A DNA stretch of 64,000 nt from Drosophila miranda. Lineage: Eukaryota > Arthropoda > Insecta > Diptera > Drosophilidae. This document shows positions 1-10,204 of the stretch, piece after piece (within the stretch, counting starts at the first letter, position 1; each line of letters begins with the position of its first letter). Under the pieces are notes generated by a model. The model did not search any database, had not been told where the DNA came from, and saw only the letters and a list, made by a program, of their open reading frames with translations. Both the position numbers and the translations under genes were made by a program. Where the stretch lies: assembly GCF_003369915.1 (NCBI RefSeq), contig NC_046677.1:10912001-10976000 (forward strand). The letters run 5' to 3'.

Positions 1-424
1 GAGAGAGACAGAGCGAGAAAGAATGAAATTGTTTTATCGTATCTTTAAAAATGTGGATGCCACAGATTTTCGTGCTTTGTGGGGGCGGAAGTCGGCGGGG
101 CGAAGTTTTGAAATATTTTTGTAGCAGTGACATATCACAGAAGTCTGGATCCAAAACATCGTTGCTCTAGATCTTATAGTCTTTGAGCACTAAGCGCTGA
201 AGGGGACGGACGGACGGACGGACGGACGGACGGACGGACGGACGGACGGACGGACGGACGGACAGACGGACAGACAGACAGGGCTCAATCGACTCGGCTA
301 TTGATGCTGATCAAGAATATATATACTTTATGGGGTCGGAAACGATTCCTTGTGGACGTTACACACATCCACTTTTACCACAAATCTAATATACCCCAAT
401 ACTCATTTTGAGTATCGGGTATAA
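1..424 (+). mobile_element. DINE-1/mini-me (Helitron-like) element, 3' part
   Basis: This is the 3' part of a DINE-1-type non-autonomous Helitron-like element; its 5' part lies outside the window. It contains the (GGAC/GGACAGAC)n microsatellite typical of this family (about 204-281), the conserved core around 'ggggtcggaaacgattcc', and a terminal hairpin built from 'aatactc' and 'gagtat' that ends in 'gagtatcgggtataa'. Compared with the two full copies downstream it lacks about 80 bp near its left end. It stops about 95 bp before the TATA box of the first peptide gene. The family assignment rests on recognised motifs, not on a search. Confidence 0.8.
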
Positions 425-518
425 TAACAACGGCCCTTAGCGACCCTTTCCATGACATTAGTTCCACCAAATTTGAAGTTTGCAACATCTTTGAAAAACC
501 TTCAAATAACATACTTGT

Positions 519-526
519 TATATAAA
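519..526 (+). promoter_or_regulatory. TATA box of peptide gene A, copy 1
   Basis: TATATAAA lies about 100 bp before the start codon at 621 and just downstream of the DINE-1 end. Identical boxes occur at the same place in copy 2 (5106-5113) and copy 3 (9663-9670). Start of transcription near 550 is inferred from the usual 25-30 bp spacing. Confidence 0.6.
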
Positions 527-620
527 AACACTAATTGAATGAAATCTCATTCTTTATAGTGATCCAAAGTGGAAAATATCTCTATTCATTTTTTCACAGT
601 TTACAACAGAACTTTCCACC

Positions 621-834
621 ATGAACTACACTTCGTTGCTATTCATTTGCTGTAAGTCCGTCCCAAATATTCTAAAAGCTGATCTACAGATCCTGACTTC
701 CTTTTGATTTTAAAGGCAGCATATGTCTCTGGCGATGCAGTGTTGGTGTGATTGAAAAAATTCCACTAGTACCCGAAATTACGAATGCAGTAAAGGACGG
801 CATCAATAATATCCAGAAGATAGTCGGGCAGTAA
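621..834 (+). CDS. Small secreted peptide A, copy 1 (49 aa)
   Basis: Two exons, 621-651 and 716-834, joined across a 64-nt intron (gtaagt...ttttaaag) in phase 1. The spliced product begins MNYTSLLFICCSICLW, a hydrophobic signal peptide. It continues as a mature part of about 28 residues that starts VIEKIPLVPEITNAVKDG and ends in VGQ. The mature part alternates hydrophobic and polar residues and could form an amphipathic helix. No cysteine remains after the leader. A TATA box lies at 519; no AATAAA is seen close behind the stop. I do not recognise the family. Size and architecture resemble insect accessory-gland or antimicrobial peptides such as andropin, but that is inference. The encoded peptide is the same in all three copies in this window, which argues for a working gene. 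Confidence 0.72.
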
Positions 835-1057
835 TTGTAACAGAAACCCTTTAGATGTACATATATACGAGTATGTACACACCGTATGAAATATATTGAA
901 AATATACTAAATCAAATACTACGAAAAGTTGCGTTTAACCAAGGACCTGCAATACTCCTGTAATTGGATTTGTTTCAAACTATGAGTCTGAAAAATCTTG
1001 AAAAACATTCAAATAACATACTTGATTTGGTGATCAAAAGTCGAATGTATGTTCTCC

Positions 1058-1519
1058 ATGAGCTGCACTTCGTTGCTATTCATTTTCTGTAAGTCCTTCC
1101 CAAATATACTAAAAGCTCTTCAGATCCCGATGTCGTATTGATTTTAAGGGCATCATAAGTCTCAGGCGATGCAGTGTCCCACCGAATCGAAACTGTGGGG
1201 GCGACCTTACGATATTGATTGTTTCACATTCTACGAGTTTGAAGCCAAATCGGATGTCTTGGATCTCTCTGGCTGCAGTTTTACTTTCGCTTGGAAGACA
1301 ATGAAGCGGCCGTCAGATCTCTCTCTGAAGAGTTCTCACATTTATTTTGCGGCTTGCGAATTGCACATTAAATCTGCTGTGATCTTAATTATACTTGAAA
1401 ATCTTTTAGAGTACATATCACGAACGTATCGTAAGCTCTTGGCTCCAAAAGCGTATCTTTTTGCTTATACAAAAATCATATCGAAATGTTATTTCACAGC
1501 AAAAGTCGGGCAGAACTAA
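1058..1519 (+). CDS. Doubtful gene B, copy 1 (leader paralogue of A)
   Basis: Exon 1 (1058-1088) is a clear paralogue of the gene A leader exon (MSCTSLLFIF), with the same donor. The acceptor has changed: an A-to-G substitution makes an AG one base earlier (1147-1148). Splicing there gives a new frame (WHHKSQAMQCP...) that stays open to 1519, for 133 aa. The shifted frame shortens the hydrophobic leader, so secretion is doubtful. The end (KVGQN) aligns with the end of peptide A (KIVGQ), as if about 300 bp of new sequence had entered exon 2. An alternative 69-nt intron (1431-1499, gtaagc...ttatttcacag) would give the same stop. No poly(A) signal lies between this stop and the TATA box of gene C at 1540. 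It is either a young altered gene or a dead copy. Confidence 0.3.
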
Positions 1520-1539
1520 TGTTTAGAGGTGGTTTCTTC

Positions 1540-1547
1540 TATATATA
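1540..1547 (+). promoter_or_regulatory. TATA box of gene C, copy 1
   Basis: TATATATA lies 38-45 bp before the gene C start codon at 1585, with a plausible initiator (attCATTC) near 1572. It is followed directly by a short leader exon. The same box is at 6127-6134 in copy 2. Confidence 0.6.
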
Positions 1548-1584
1548 GAGGTGTTTTGGCATCAGAAAGATTCATTCTTTTAGT

Positions 1585-1993
1585 ATGGGGTCTATTGGTC
1601 TCCTGGTTGTTTGTAAGTATTTTTAGCAGAGAAATATCTCTAGAAAGTATTGAAAACAAATTGTTTTTCTTAGTTTCTTTGGGGATGGCACTTGGGTCTT
1701 CAGCCTATCAAAGACCGATGAAAGTACAAGAGGATAGGAGAATTTTGCAAAACCTGAATGTTGTAGCTCAAATGTATCTTGCATCGTCTCAGCAAATACA
1801 ACTGGATCAGGAAACCGTAGATCGCCAAATAGCCCAACAAGAGCTGGCACTACAGATGGCCGCTAAACAGTTGGTCGAAATTCAGCAAAAGTTGGTGGAA
1901 ACCCAACGGCGACTATCGGGTTGTCAACCGCAGCAGAAAACCAGCTTTAGAGCAGCTCCTGGTTTCGATATAATGCCACCATTTTCTGGATGA
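1585..1993 (+). CDS. Secreted coiled-coil protein C, copy 1 (115 aa)
   Basis: Two exons, 1585-1612 and 1674-1993, flank a 61-nt intron with strong sites (gtaagt...ttgtttttcttag), phase 1. The spliced N-terminus MGSIGLLVVFSLGMALGSSA is a good signal peptide with a likely cut after SSA. The unspliced frame has no ATG and carries an extra hydrophobic stretch, so the spliced model is preferred. The mature part is mostly a helical, Gln-rich coiled coil (about residues 25-90, with QLDQETVDRQIAQQ and KQLVEIQQKLVETQRR), then a single Cys and the tail PGFDIMPPFSG. The gene is very compact: TATA box at 1540, AATAAA at 2060. Family not recognised. A secreted, possibly seminal, function is inferred from its neighbours. 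Confidence 0.72.
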
Positions 1994-2794
1994 CCACCAG
2001 AGGCGACCCAACAGAAATGAGAAGATTTTTATTATTGGATCCACTTATCTAGCCCTGAAAATAAAGCAATTTTTTCCTTTTCGTTATTCATTTCTTCTAT
2101 CCATGGAATATATCAGAAAAATGTATCTAATATAAAATTTCAATGAAGAAAACTTGGGTAATTTTTTACTAAGTGTTCTTATAGAATTTTAAATTTGAAA
2201 TTTTATATACAGGGGCTTTAGATTTCTGCTCTGGGAATATGGATGGATGATCTGAAGATTTGATAAAAAGTGATGACGAATCCTTTGCTTAGACCAGGAA
2301 AATTATGGTAAAATTCCAGATCGTTACAAAAAAAAAATACTACAAAATACCACAAAATTTAAGAAAATTCTAGAAAGGTACTAGGAAGATGCGATACAAT
2401 ACTAGAACAAATATGTTATAGAAATATAAAAAAAAACACCTGTATGCGTTTTTTCACAAATAAAAATGTACAGAAAAGTATCATAAGTCTTCCAGCTAAT
2501 ATTAATAAAAAAAATATTACCCATAAAAATAAATACAATTTGGTAATACTTTTTTTTGAAAGAATTGGGAGCTCGCTTTGATTTATTTTCAGAGGATCTG
2601 TCGAATCGGCGATTATATAATGTGACCTTGCATAATCACTAATCGATGGAGAAGAATTATGTTATGAACCTTAATCCCCAGTAAATGTTAATCGAAACGA
2701 ATCGCAAAGCGTTACACAATTCTGAATACAATGCGTGACATAAAGAAGAGACTTCCCACAGCTATTCAGCAGTTGAAGGATCGCCTTCTTCAAG

Positions 2795-3539
2795 ATGAGG
2801 TTTCTTTTGTTAGTGTGCACCGCAGCACTGCGTAAGTTTTGTTGATGGAAAGAAAGTGTTGATCGCACCTTAACTATGAAAGTTTATATATGGATCAGTT
2901 CTATCGGGCAACGTGGCAGAAGATGACCCCCCAAAGAGAGATGAACCACAACTGGAAGATCAAAAGTCCCCAAAGGCCGAAGATCCAGAGGCGGCAAAGT
3001 CAACTCCAAAGGAAGATGAAGCAGATGACGCAAAGTCACCTCCAAAGGAAGATGAAGCAGATGACGCGAAGTCCCTTGCAAAGGAAGATGAATCAGAGGT
3101 GATAAGGTTCCCCTTCGAATATGGCTCAAAGGGTAAAAGGGTAGCAAAGGCAAATCCATACCCACGTAGATATTGGAAGATCAGAAGAAAACAAACTGAG
3201 CAGTCCATCGGGAGGATGGCTAAAAGGATACCAGAAATGCGAAAAAATTACGCTTTGTCCATGGAGAAAAACAAGACATTAGCCGCGAAGATGGAAGCTT
3301 TTAATAAGAAGTTGTACGATGTGACAATGGATCTGAGAAGGGCTCAACAGCAGGCAGAAAATTGCAAGGATGTCGATACGGGAAATCCATTGATACCTCA
3401 GTGGAATATGAATAATTCTAGAATAGGCCCTGTCTATACATTTAGGTACATCCGTCTGCTAAGGTACCTACGTGCGAATATTGACAGGGAACTAAAGGCT
3501 GTCACGAACTTGAAATGGAGTAGAGAGAAGAGAAAATAG
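2795..3539 (+). CDS. Secreted acidic repeat / coiled-coil protein D, copy 1 (225 aa)
   Basis: Two exons, 2795-2831 and 2899-3539, with a 67-nt phase-1 intron (gtaag...ggatcag). Splicing gives the signal peptide MRFLLLVCTAALLLSGNVA with a likely cut before EDDP. Next comes an acidic, Lys-rich region with imperfect repeats of about 12 residues (KEDEADDAKSPP type, around residues 45-80). A predicted coiled coil follows (MEKNKTLAAKMEAFNKKLYD and onward), then a basic C-terminal tail ending WSREKRK. One Cys remains in the mature part. AATAAA signals are at 3581 and 3595. A possible TATA box (TATATAA) is at 2614, rather far upstream. Family not recognised. Compared with copy 2 it has an extra segment with KANPYPRR and different repeat spellings. 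Confidence 0.78.
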
Positions 3540-3931
3540 TCACAATTCTGCACTTCTGACGAAGATTGTAAAACATTTTTAATAAATTGTGATCAATAAA
3601 TCGTAGCAATTGCTGGAATAAATATAAAGCTTGGGATTAAATGAATGAAATTGAAACACGTCAGACCTCATGTTAAAGAATTTTTTAAATCTTGAAAGCA
3701 TTATATGTTTTTGGCGAATGAATGATCTATCTATATAATGAAAAATTTACTAGAAAAATGATGTAAAAATATACTTAATGTGTACTACAAATAAACGTAA
3801 GGCATACTGAAATATTCTACAAATATATTGAAATGTACAGAAAGTATACTGAATCTTAAATACCTCGAGAAAGTAAATTAAAAAAACGAGGGGGAACGTT
3901 GTGAGTTGCTGCGGACACCGCAACTCTACGG

Positions 3932-5011
3932 TTATACCCGATACTAAGTCAGTATGGCTCTCCTCCGGCAGACGCCGCTAATATTAAGCGACACGACAAA
4001 GAGTGCGTGCGAGAGAGACAGAAAATCAGTCTGAGCGTGACGTCGGGCGCTGCGTAGCCACTGCAAATTGATTTGTTCCTATTGGCTATAAAAATGATCT
4101 GATCTGATCCAGATTCAGCAATCTGATAGATATGGTCATTATCTATGATTCTGCGTTTTTAGTTTTCTCGAATGTGCAATATTGTGGATGCAACAGATTT
4201 TCGTTCTTTGTGTGGGCGGAAGGGCGTGGGGTGAAATTTTTAGATACAAGTTTTATAGTAAGATCTAACAGGAGTGCGGATACCAAATTTGGTTACTCTA
4301 GCCTTAATAGTCTCTGAGATTTTTGAATATCCCCAGACTTTCGTCCTTTGCGGGGGCGGAAGGGGGTGTGGCGAAATTTTGAAACAAACTCGTCTCGGTC
4401 CGATATATTTGGAGTGTGGATACCAAATTTGGTTGCTCTAGCTTTTGTAGTCTCTGAGATCTAGGCGCTAATGTTTTACTCTAAGCAAAGCCGCCTATGC
4501 TACGTGTGTGTTAGAGAGAGACAGAGAGAGAAAGAATGAAATTGTTTTCTTGATTCTGGCTATAATAATTATACGATCTGGTTGAGATTTTACACTCTAG
4601 AACATATAGTCATCCTCTACGATTCTGCGTTTTTGGTTTTATCGTATCTTTAAAAATGTGGATGCCACAGATTTCGGATTTTCGGGGGCGGAAGTGGGCG
4701 GGGCGAAGTTTTGAAATATTTTTGTAGCAGTGACATATCACAGAAGTCTGGATCCAAAACATCGTTGCTCTAGATCTTATAGTCTTTGAGCACTAGGCGC
4801 TGAAGGGGACGGACGGACGGACGGACGGACGGACGGACGGACGGACGGACAGACGGACAGACAGACAGGGCTCAATCGACTCGGCTATTGATGCTGATCA
4901 AGAATATATATACTTCATGGGGTCGGAAACGATTCCTTCTGGACGTTACACACATCCACTTTTACCACAAATCTAATATACCCCAATACTCATTTTGAGT
5001 ATCGGGTATAA
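3932..5011 (+). mobile_element. DINE-1/mini-me (Helitron-like) element, complete, copy 2
   Basis: About 1.08 kb, from 'ttatacccgatact' to its exact inverse 'agtatcgggtataa', the subterminal inverted repeat of obscura-type DINE-1. Inside are the conserved block 'ctccggcagacgccgct', an internal partial repeat ('tttcgt.ctttg..ggggcggaag'), the (GGAC)n microsatellite (about 4806-4868), and the 3' hairpin. It has no coding capacity. It sits between gene D of unit 1 and gene A of unit 2. The near-identical element at 8493-9568 occupies the equivalent junction. Confidence 0.85.
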
Positions 5012-5207
5012 TAACAACGGCCCTTAGCGACCCTTTCCATGACATTAGTTCCACCAAATTTGAAGTTTGCAACATCTTTGAAAAACCTTCAAATAACATA
5101 CTTGTTATATAAAAACACTAATTGAATGAAATCTCATTCTTTATAGTGATCCAAAGTGGAAAATATCTCTATTCATTTTTTCACAGTTTACAACAGAACT
5201 TTCCACC

Positions 5208-5421
5208 ATGAACTACACTTCGTTGCTATTCATTTGCTGTAAGTCCGTCCCAAATATTCTAAAAGCTGATCTACAGATCCCGACTTCCTTTTGATTTTAA
5301 AGGCAGCATATGTCTCTGGCGATGCAGTGTTGGTGTGATTGAAAAAATTCCACTAGTACCCGAAATTACGAATGCAGTAAAGGACGGCATCAATAATATC
5401 CAGAAGATAGTCGGGCAGTAA
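5208..5421 (+). CDS. Small secreted peptide A, copy 2 (49 aa)
   Basis: Exons 5208-5238 and 5303-5421, same 64-nt phase-1 intron as copy 1. The coding sequence gives the same 49-aa product (leader MNYTSLLFIC..., C-terminus ...IVGQ). The only differences seen nearby are in the intron and flanks. TATA box at 5106-5113, immediately behind a complete DINE-1. Identical product across copies means either very recent duplication or conservation; the flanks are also almost identical, so recency is the simpler reading. Confidence 0.72.
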
Positions 5422-5644
5422 TTGTAACAGAAACCCTTTAGATGTACATATATACGAGTATGTACACACCGAATGAAATATATTGAAAATATACTAAATC
5501 AAATACTACGAAAAGTTGCGTTTAACCAAGGACCTGCAATACTCCTGTAATTGGATTTGTTTCAAACTATGAGTCTGAAAAATCTTGAAAAACATTCAAA
5601 TAACATACTTGATTTGGTGATCAAAAGTCGAATGTATGTTCTCC

Positions 5645-6106
5645 ATGAGCTGCACTTCGTTGCTATTCATTTTCTGTAAGTCCTTCCCAAATATACTAAA
5701 AGCTCTTCAGATCCCGATGTCGTATTGATTTTAAGGGCATCATAAGTCTCAGGCGATGCAGTGTCCCACCGAATCGAAACTGTGGGGGCGACCTTACGAT
5801 TTTGATTGTTTCACATTCTACGAGTTTGAAGCCAAAACGGATGTCTTGGATCTCTCTGGCTGCAGTTTTACTTTCGCTTGGAAGGCAATGAAGCGGCCGT
5901 CAGATCTCTCTCTGAAGAGTTCTCACATTTATTTTGCGGCTTGCGAATTGCACATTAAATCTGCTGTGATCTTAATTATACTTGAAAATCTTTTAGAGTA
6001 CATATCACGAACGTATCGTAAGCTCTTGGCTCCAAAAGCGTATCTTTTTGCTTATACAAAAATCATATCGAAATGTTATTTCACAGCAAAAGTCGGGCAG
6101 AACTAA
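5645..6106 (+). CDS. Doubtful gene B, copy 2
   Basis: Exons 5645-5675 and 5736-6106 correspond base for base to copy 1, including the moved acceptor AG. The 133-aa frame is open here too. Three substitutions against copy 1 were noticed in the frame and all change an amino acid (I to F, S to T, T to A). That fits no constraint or fast change; it does not support purifying selection. No poly(A) signal lies before the gene C promoter. Treat as uncertain. Confidence 0.28.
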
Positions 6107-6171
6107 TGTTTAGAGGTGTTTTCTTCTATATATAGAGGTGTTTTGGCATCAGAAAGATTCATTCTTTTAGT

Positions 6172-6580
6172 ATGGGGTCTATTGGTCTCCTGGTTGTTTG
6201 TAAGTATTTTTAGCAGAGAAATATCTCTAGAAAGTATTGAAAACAAATTGTTTTTCTTAGTTTGTTTGGGGATGGCACTTGGGTCTTCAGCCTATCAAAG
6301 ACCGATGAAAGTACAAGAGGATAGGAGAATTTTGCAAAACCTGAATGTTGTAGCTCAAATGTATCTTGCATCGTCTCAGCAAATACAACTGGATCAGGAA
6401 ACCGTAGATCGCCAAATAGCCCAACAAGAGCTGGCACTACAGATGGCCGCTAAACAGTTGGTCGAAATTCAGCAAAAGTTGGTGGAAACCCAACGGCGAC
6501 TATCGGGTTGTCAACCGCAGGAGAAAACCAGCTTTGGAGCAGCTCCTGGTTTCGATATAATGCCACCATTTTCTGGATGA
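6172..6580 (+). CDS. Secreted coiled-coil protein C, copy 2 (115 aa)
   Basis: Exons 6172-6199 and 6261-6580, 61-nt intron, same model as copy 1. The leader reads MGSIGLLVVFCLGMALGSSA (Ser to Cys against copy 1); the Gln-rich coiled coil and the PGFDIMPPFSG tail are kept. Changes near the C-terminus include Gln to Glu and Arg to Gly. TATA box at 6127-6134 and AATAAA at 6647-6652. An open frame with an intact intron in both copies supports a functional gene. Confidence 0.72.
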
Positions 6581-7375
6581 CCACCAGAGGCGACCCAACA
6601 GAAATGAGAAGGTTTTTATTATTGGATCCACTTATCTAGCCCTGAAAATAAAGCAATTTTTTCCTTTTCGTTATTCATTTCTTCTATCCATGGAATATAT
6701 CAGAAAAATGTATCTAATATAAAATTTCAATAAAGAAAACTTGGGTAATTTTTTACTAAGTGTTCTTATAGAATTTTAAACTTGAAATTTTATATACAGG
6801 GGCTTTAGATTTCTGCTCTGGGAATATGGATGGATGATCTGAAGATTTGATAAAATGTGATGACGAATCCTTTGCTAAGACCAGGAAAATGATGGTAAAA
6901 TTCCAGATCGTTACAAAAAAAAAAGTACTACAAAATACCACAAAATTTAAGAAAATTCTAGAATTCTAAATGTTCTAGAATACTAGAACAAATATGTTAT
7001 AGAAATATCAAAAGAACCACCTCTATGGGTTTTTTCACAAATAAAAATGCACAGAAAAGTATCATAAGTCTTTCAGCTAATATTAATAAAAAAAATATAG
7101 CCCATAAAAATAAATACAATTTGGTAATACTTTTTTTTGAAAGAATTGGGAGCTCGCTTTGATTTATTTTCAGAGGATCTGTCGAATCGGCGATTATATA
7201 ATGTGACCTTGCATAATCACTAATCGATGGAGAAGAATTATGTTATGAACCTTAATCCCCAGTAAATGTTAATCGAAACGAATCGCAAAGCGTTACACAA
7301 TTCTGAATACAATGCGTGACATAAAGAAGAGACTTCCCACAGCTATTCAGCAGTTGAAGGATCGCCTTCTTCAAG

Positions 7376-8099
7376 ATGAGGTTTCTTTTGTTAGTGTGCA
7401 CCGCAGCACTGCGTAAGTTTTGTTGATGGAAAGAAAGTGTTGATCGCACCTTAACTATGAAAGTTTATATATGGATCAGTTCTATCGGGCAACGTGGCAG
7501 AAGATGACCCCCTAAAGAGAGATGAACCACAACTGGAAGATCAAAAGTCCCCAAAGGCCGAAGATCCAGAGACGGCAAAGTCAACTCCAAAGGAAGATGA
7601 AGCAGATGACGCGAAGTCACCTCCAAAGGAAGATGAAGCAGATGACGCGAAGTCACCTCCAAAGGAAGATGAATCAGAGGTGATAAGGTTCCCCTTCGAA
7701 TATGGCTCAAAGGGTAAAAGGGTAGCAATGTATTGGAAGATCAGAGGAAACCAAACTGAGCAGTCCATCGATAGGATGGATAAAAGGTTAGCAGAAATGC
7801 GAAAAAATTACGCTTTGTCCATGGAGAAAAACAAGACATTAGCCGCGAAGATGGAAGCTTTTAATAAGAAGTTGTACGATGTGACAATGGATCTGAGAAG
7901 GGCTCAACAGCAGGCAGAAAATTGCAAGGATGTCGATACGGGAAATCCATTGATACCTCAGTGGAATATGAATAATTCTAGAATAGGCCCTGTCTATACA
8001 TTTAGGTACATCCGTCTGCTAAGGTACTTACGTGCGAATATTGACAGGGAACTAAAGGCTGTCACGAACTTGAAATGGAGTAGAGAGAAGAGAAAATAG
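7376..8099 (+). CDS. Secreted acidic repeat / coiled-coil protein D, copy 2 (218 aa)
   Basis: Exons 7376-7412 and 7480-8099, 67-nt phase-1 intron. Same signal peptide as copy 1 (MRFLLLVCTAALLLSGNVA). The acidic region has three clean KEDE-type repeats (two KEDEADDAKSPP, then KEDESEV). The segment with KANPYPRR in copy 1 is missing, and the nearby residues differ (QSIDRMDKRLAEMRK here, QSIGRMAKRIPEMRK in copy 1). The coiled coil and basic tail are the same. AATAAA at 8141. Differences are concentrated in one short segment, so this part may be evolving fast or by gene conversion. Confidence 0.78.
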
Positions 8100-8492
8100 T
8101 CACAATTCTGCACTTCTGACGAAGATTGTAAAACATTTTTAATAAATTGTGATCAATAAATCGTAGCAATTGCTGGAATAAATATAAAGCTTGGGACTAA
8201 ATGAACACGTATTGAAACACGTCAGACCTCATGTTAAAGAATTTTTTAAATCTTGAAAGCATTATATGTCTCTGGCGAATGAATGATCTATCTATATAAT
8301 GAAAAATATACTAGAAAAATGATGTAAAAATATACTTAATGTGTACTACAAATAAACGTAAGGCATACTGAAATATTCTACAAATATATTGAAATGTACA
8401 GAAAGTATACTGAATCTTAAATACCTCGAGAAAGTAAATTAAAAAAACGAGGGGGAACGTTGTGAGTTGCTGCGGACACCGCAACTCTACGG

Positions 8493-9568
8493 TTATACCC
8501 GATACTAAGTCAGTATGGCTCTCCTCCGGCAGACGCCGCTAATATTAAGCGACACGACAAAGAGTGCGTGCGAGAGAGACAGAAAATCAGTCTGAGCGTG
8601 ACGTCGGGCGCTGCGTAGCCACTGCAAATTGATTTGTTCCTATTGGCTATAAAAATGATCTGATCTGATCCAGATTCAGCAATCTGATAGATATGGTCAT
8701 TATCTATGATTCTGCGTTTTTAGTTTTCTCGAATGTGCAATATTGTGGATGCAACAGATTTTCGTTCTTTGTGTGGGCGGAAGGGCGTGGGGTGAAATTT
8801 TTAGATACAAGTTTTATAGTAAGATCTAACAGGAGTGCGGATACCAAATTTGGTTACTCTAGCCTTAATAGTCTCTGAGATTTTTGAATATCCCCAGATT
8901 TTCGTCCTTTGCGGGGGCGGAAGGGGGTGTGGCGAAATTTTGAAACAAACTCGTCTCGGTCCGATATATTTGGAGTGTGGATACCAAATTTGGTTGCTCT
9001 AGCTTTTGTAGTCTCTGAGATCTAGGCGCTAATGTTTTACTCTAAGCAAAGCCGCCTATGCTACGTGTGTGTTAGAGAGAGACAGAGAGAGAAAGAATGA
9101 AATTGTTTTCTTGATTCTGGCTATAATAATTATACGATCTGGTTGAGATTTTACACTCTAGAACATATAGTCATCCTCTACGATTCTGCGTTTTTGGTTT
9201 TATCGTATCTTTAAAAATGTGGATGCCACAGATTTCGGATTTTCGGGGGCGGAAGTGGGCGGGGCGAAGTTTTGAAATATTTTTGTAGCAGTGACATATC
9301 ACAGAAGTCTGGATCCAAAACATCGTTGCTCTAGATCTTATAGTCTTTGAGCACTAGGCGCTGAAGGGGACGGACGGACGGACGGACGGACGGACGGACG
9401 GACGGACAGACGGACAGACAGACAGGGCTCAATCGACTCGGCTATTGATGCTGATCAAGAATATATATACTTTATGGGGTCGGAAACGATTCCTTCTGGA
9501 CGTTACACACATCCACTTTTACCACAAATCTAATATACCCCAATACTCATTTCGAGTATCGGGTATAA
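8493..9568 (+). mobile_element. DINE-1/mini-me (Helitron-like) element, complete, copy 3
   Basis: About 1.08 kb, with the same inverted termini ('ttatacccgatact' / 'agtatcgggtataa'), the (GGAC)n microsatellite (about 9367-9425) and the 3' hairpin. Almost identical to the element at 3932-5011, which shows that the two were copied as part of the 4.57 kb unit and did not insert separately. It lies between gene D copy 2 and gene A copy 3. Confidence 0.85.
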
Positions 9569-9764
9569 TAAGAACGGCCCTTAGCGACCCTTTCCATGAC
9601 ATTAGTTCCACCAAATTTGAAGTTTGCAACATCTTTGAAAAACCTTCAAATAACATACTTGTTATATAAAAACACTAATTGAATGAAATCTCATTCTTTA
9701 TAGTGATCCAAAGTGGAAAATATCTCTATTCATTTTTTCACAGTTTACAGCAGAACTTTCCACC

Positions 9765-9978
9765 ATGAACTACACTTCGTTGCTATTCATTTGCTGTAAG
9801 TCCGTCCCAAATATTCTAAAAGCTGATCTACAGATCCTGACTTCCTTTTGATTTTAAAGGCAGCATATGTCTCTGGCGATGCAGTGTTGGTGTGATTGAA
9901 AAAATTCCACTAGTACCCGAAATTACGAATGCAGTAAAGGACGGCATCAATAATATCCAGAAGATAGTCGGGCAGTAA
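9765..9978 (+). CDS. Small secreted peptide A, copy 3 (49 aa)
   Basis: Exons 9765-9795 and 9860-9978, 64-nt phase-1 intron, TATA box at 9663-9670. It encodes the same 49-aa product as copies 1 and 2. It stands in a truncated third unit: the following B copy is broken and genes C and D are absent. It is therefore the last intact gene A before the array decays. Confidence 0.72.
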
Positions 9979-10204
9979 TTGTAATAACAGAAACCCTTTA
10001 GATGTACATATATACGAGTATGTACACACCGAATGAAATATATTGAAAATATACTAAATCAAATACTACGAAAAGTTGCGTTTAACCAAGGACCTGCAAT
10101 ACTCCTGTAATTGGATTTGTTTCAAACTATGAGTCTGAAAAATCTTGAAAAACATTCAAATAACATACTTGATTTGGTGATCAAAAGTCGAATGTATGTT
10201 CTCC

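Noticed and set aside
1529-1993. 154-codon frame with GTG start as the gene C protein
   Set aside because: GTG is not an ordinary start in animals. The spliced model from ATG 1585, which removes a 61-nt intron, gives a proper signal peptide.
1169-1993. Read-through or an intron joining gene B and the gene C frame across the TAA at 1517
   Set aside because: Both are in the same frame and a 120-nt intron would fit, but the supposed acceptor (ctatatatag) is better explained as the TATA box of gene C.
2890-3102. 70-codon frame and minus-strand frames over gene D
   Set aside because: Shadows of the repeated acidic coding region of gene D.
4132-4317. 61-codon frame repeated at 8693-8878
   Set aside because: Lies inside the non-coding DINE-1 element and is copied with it.
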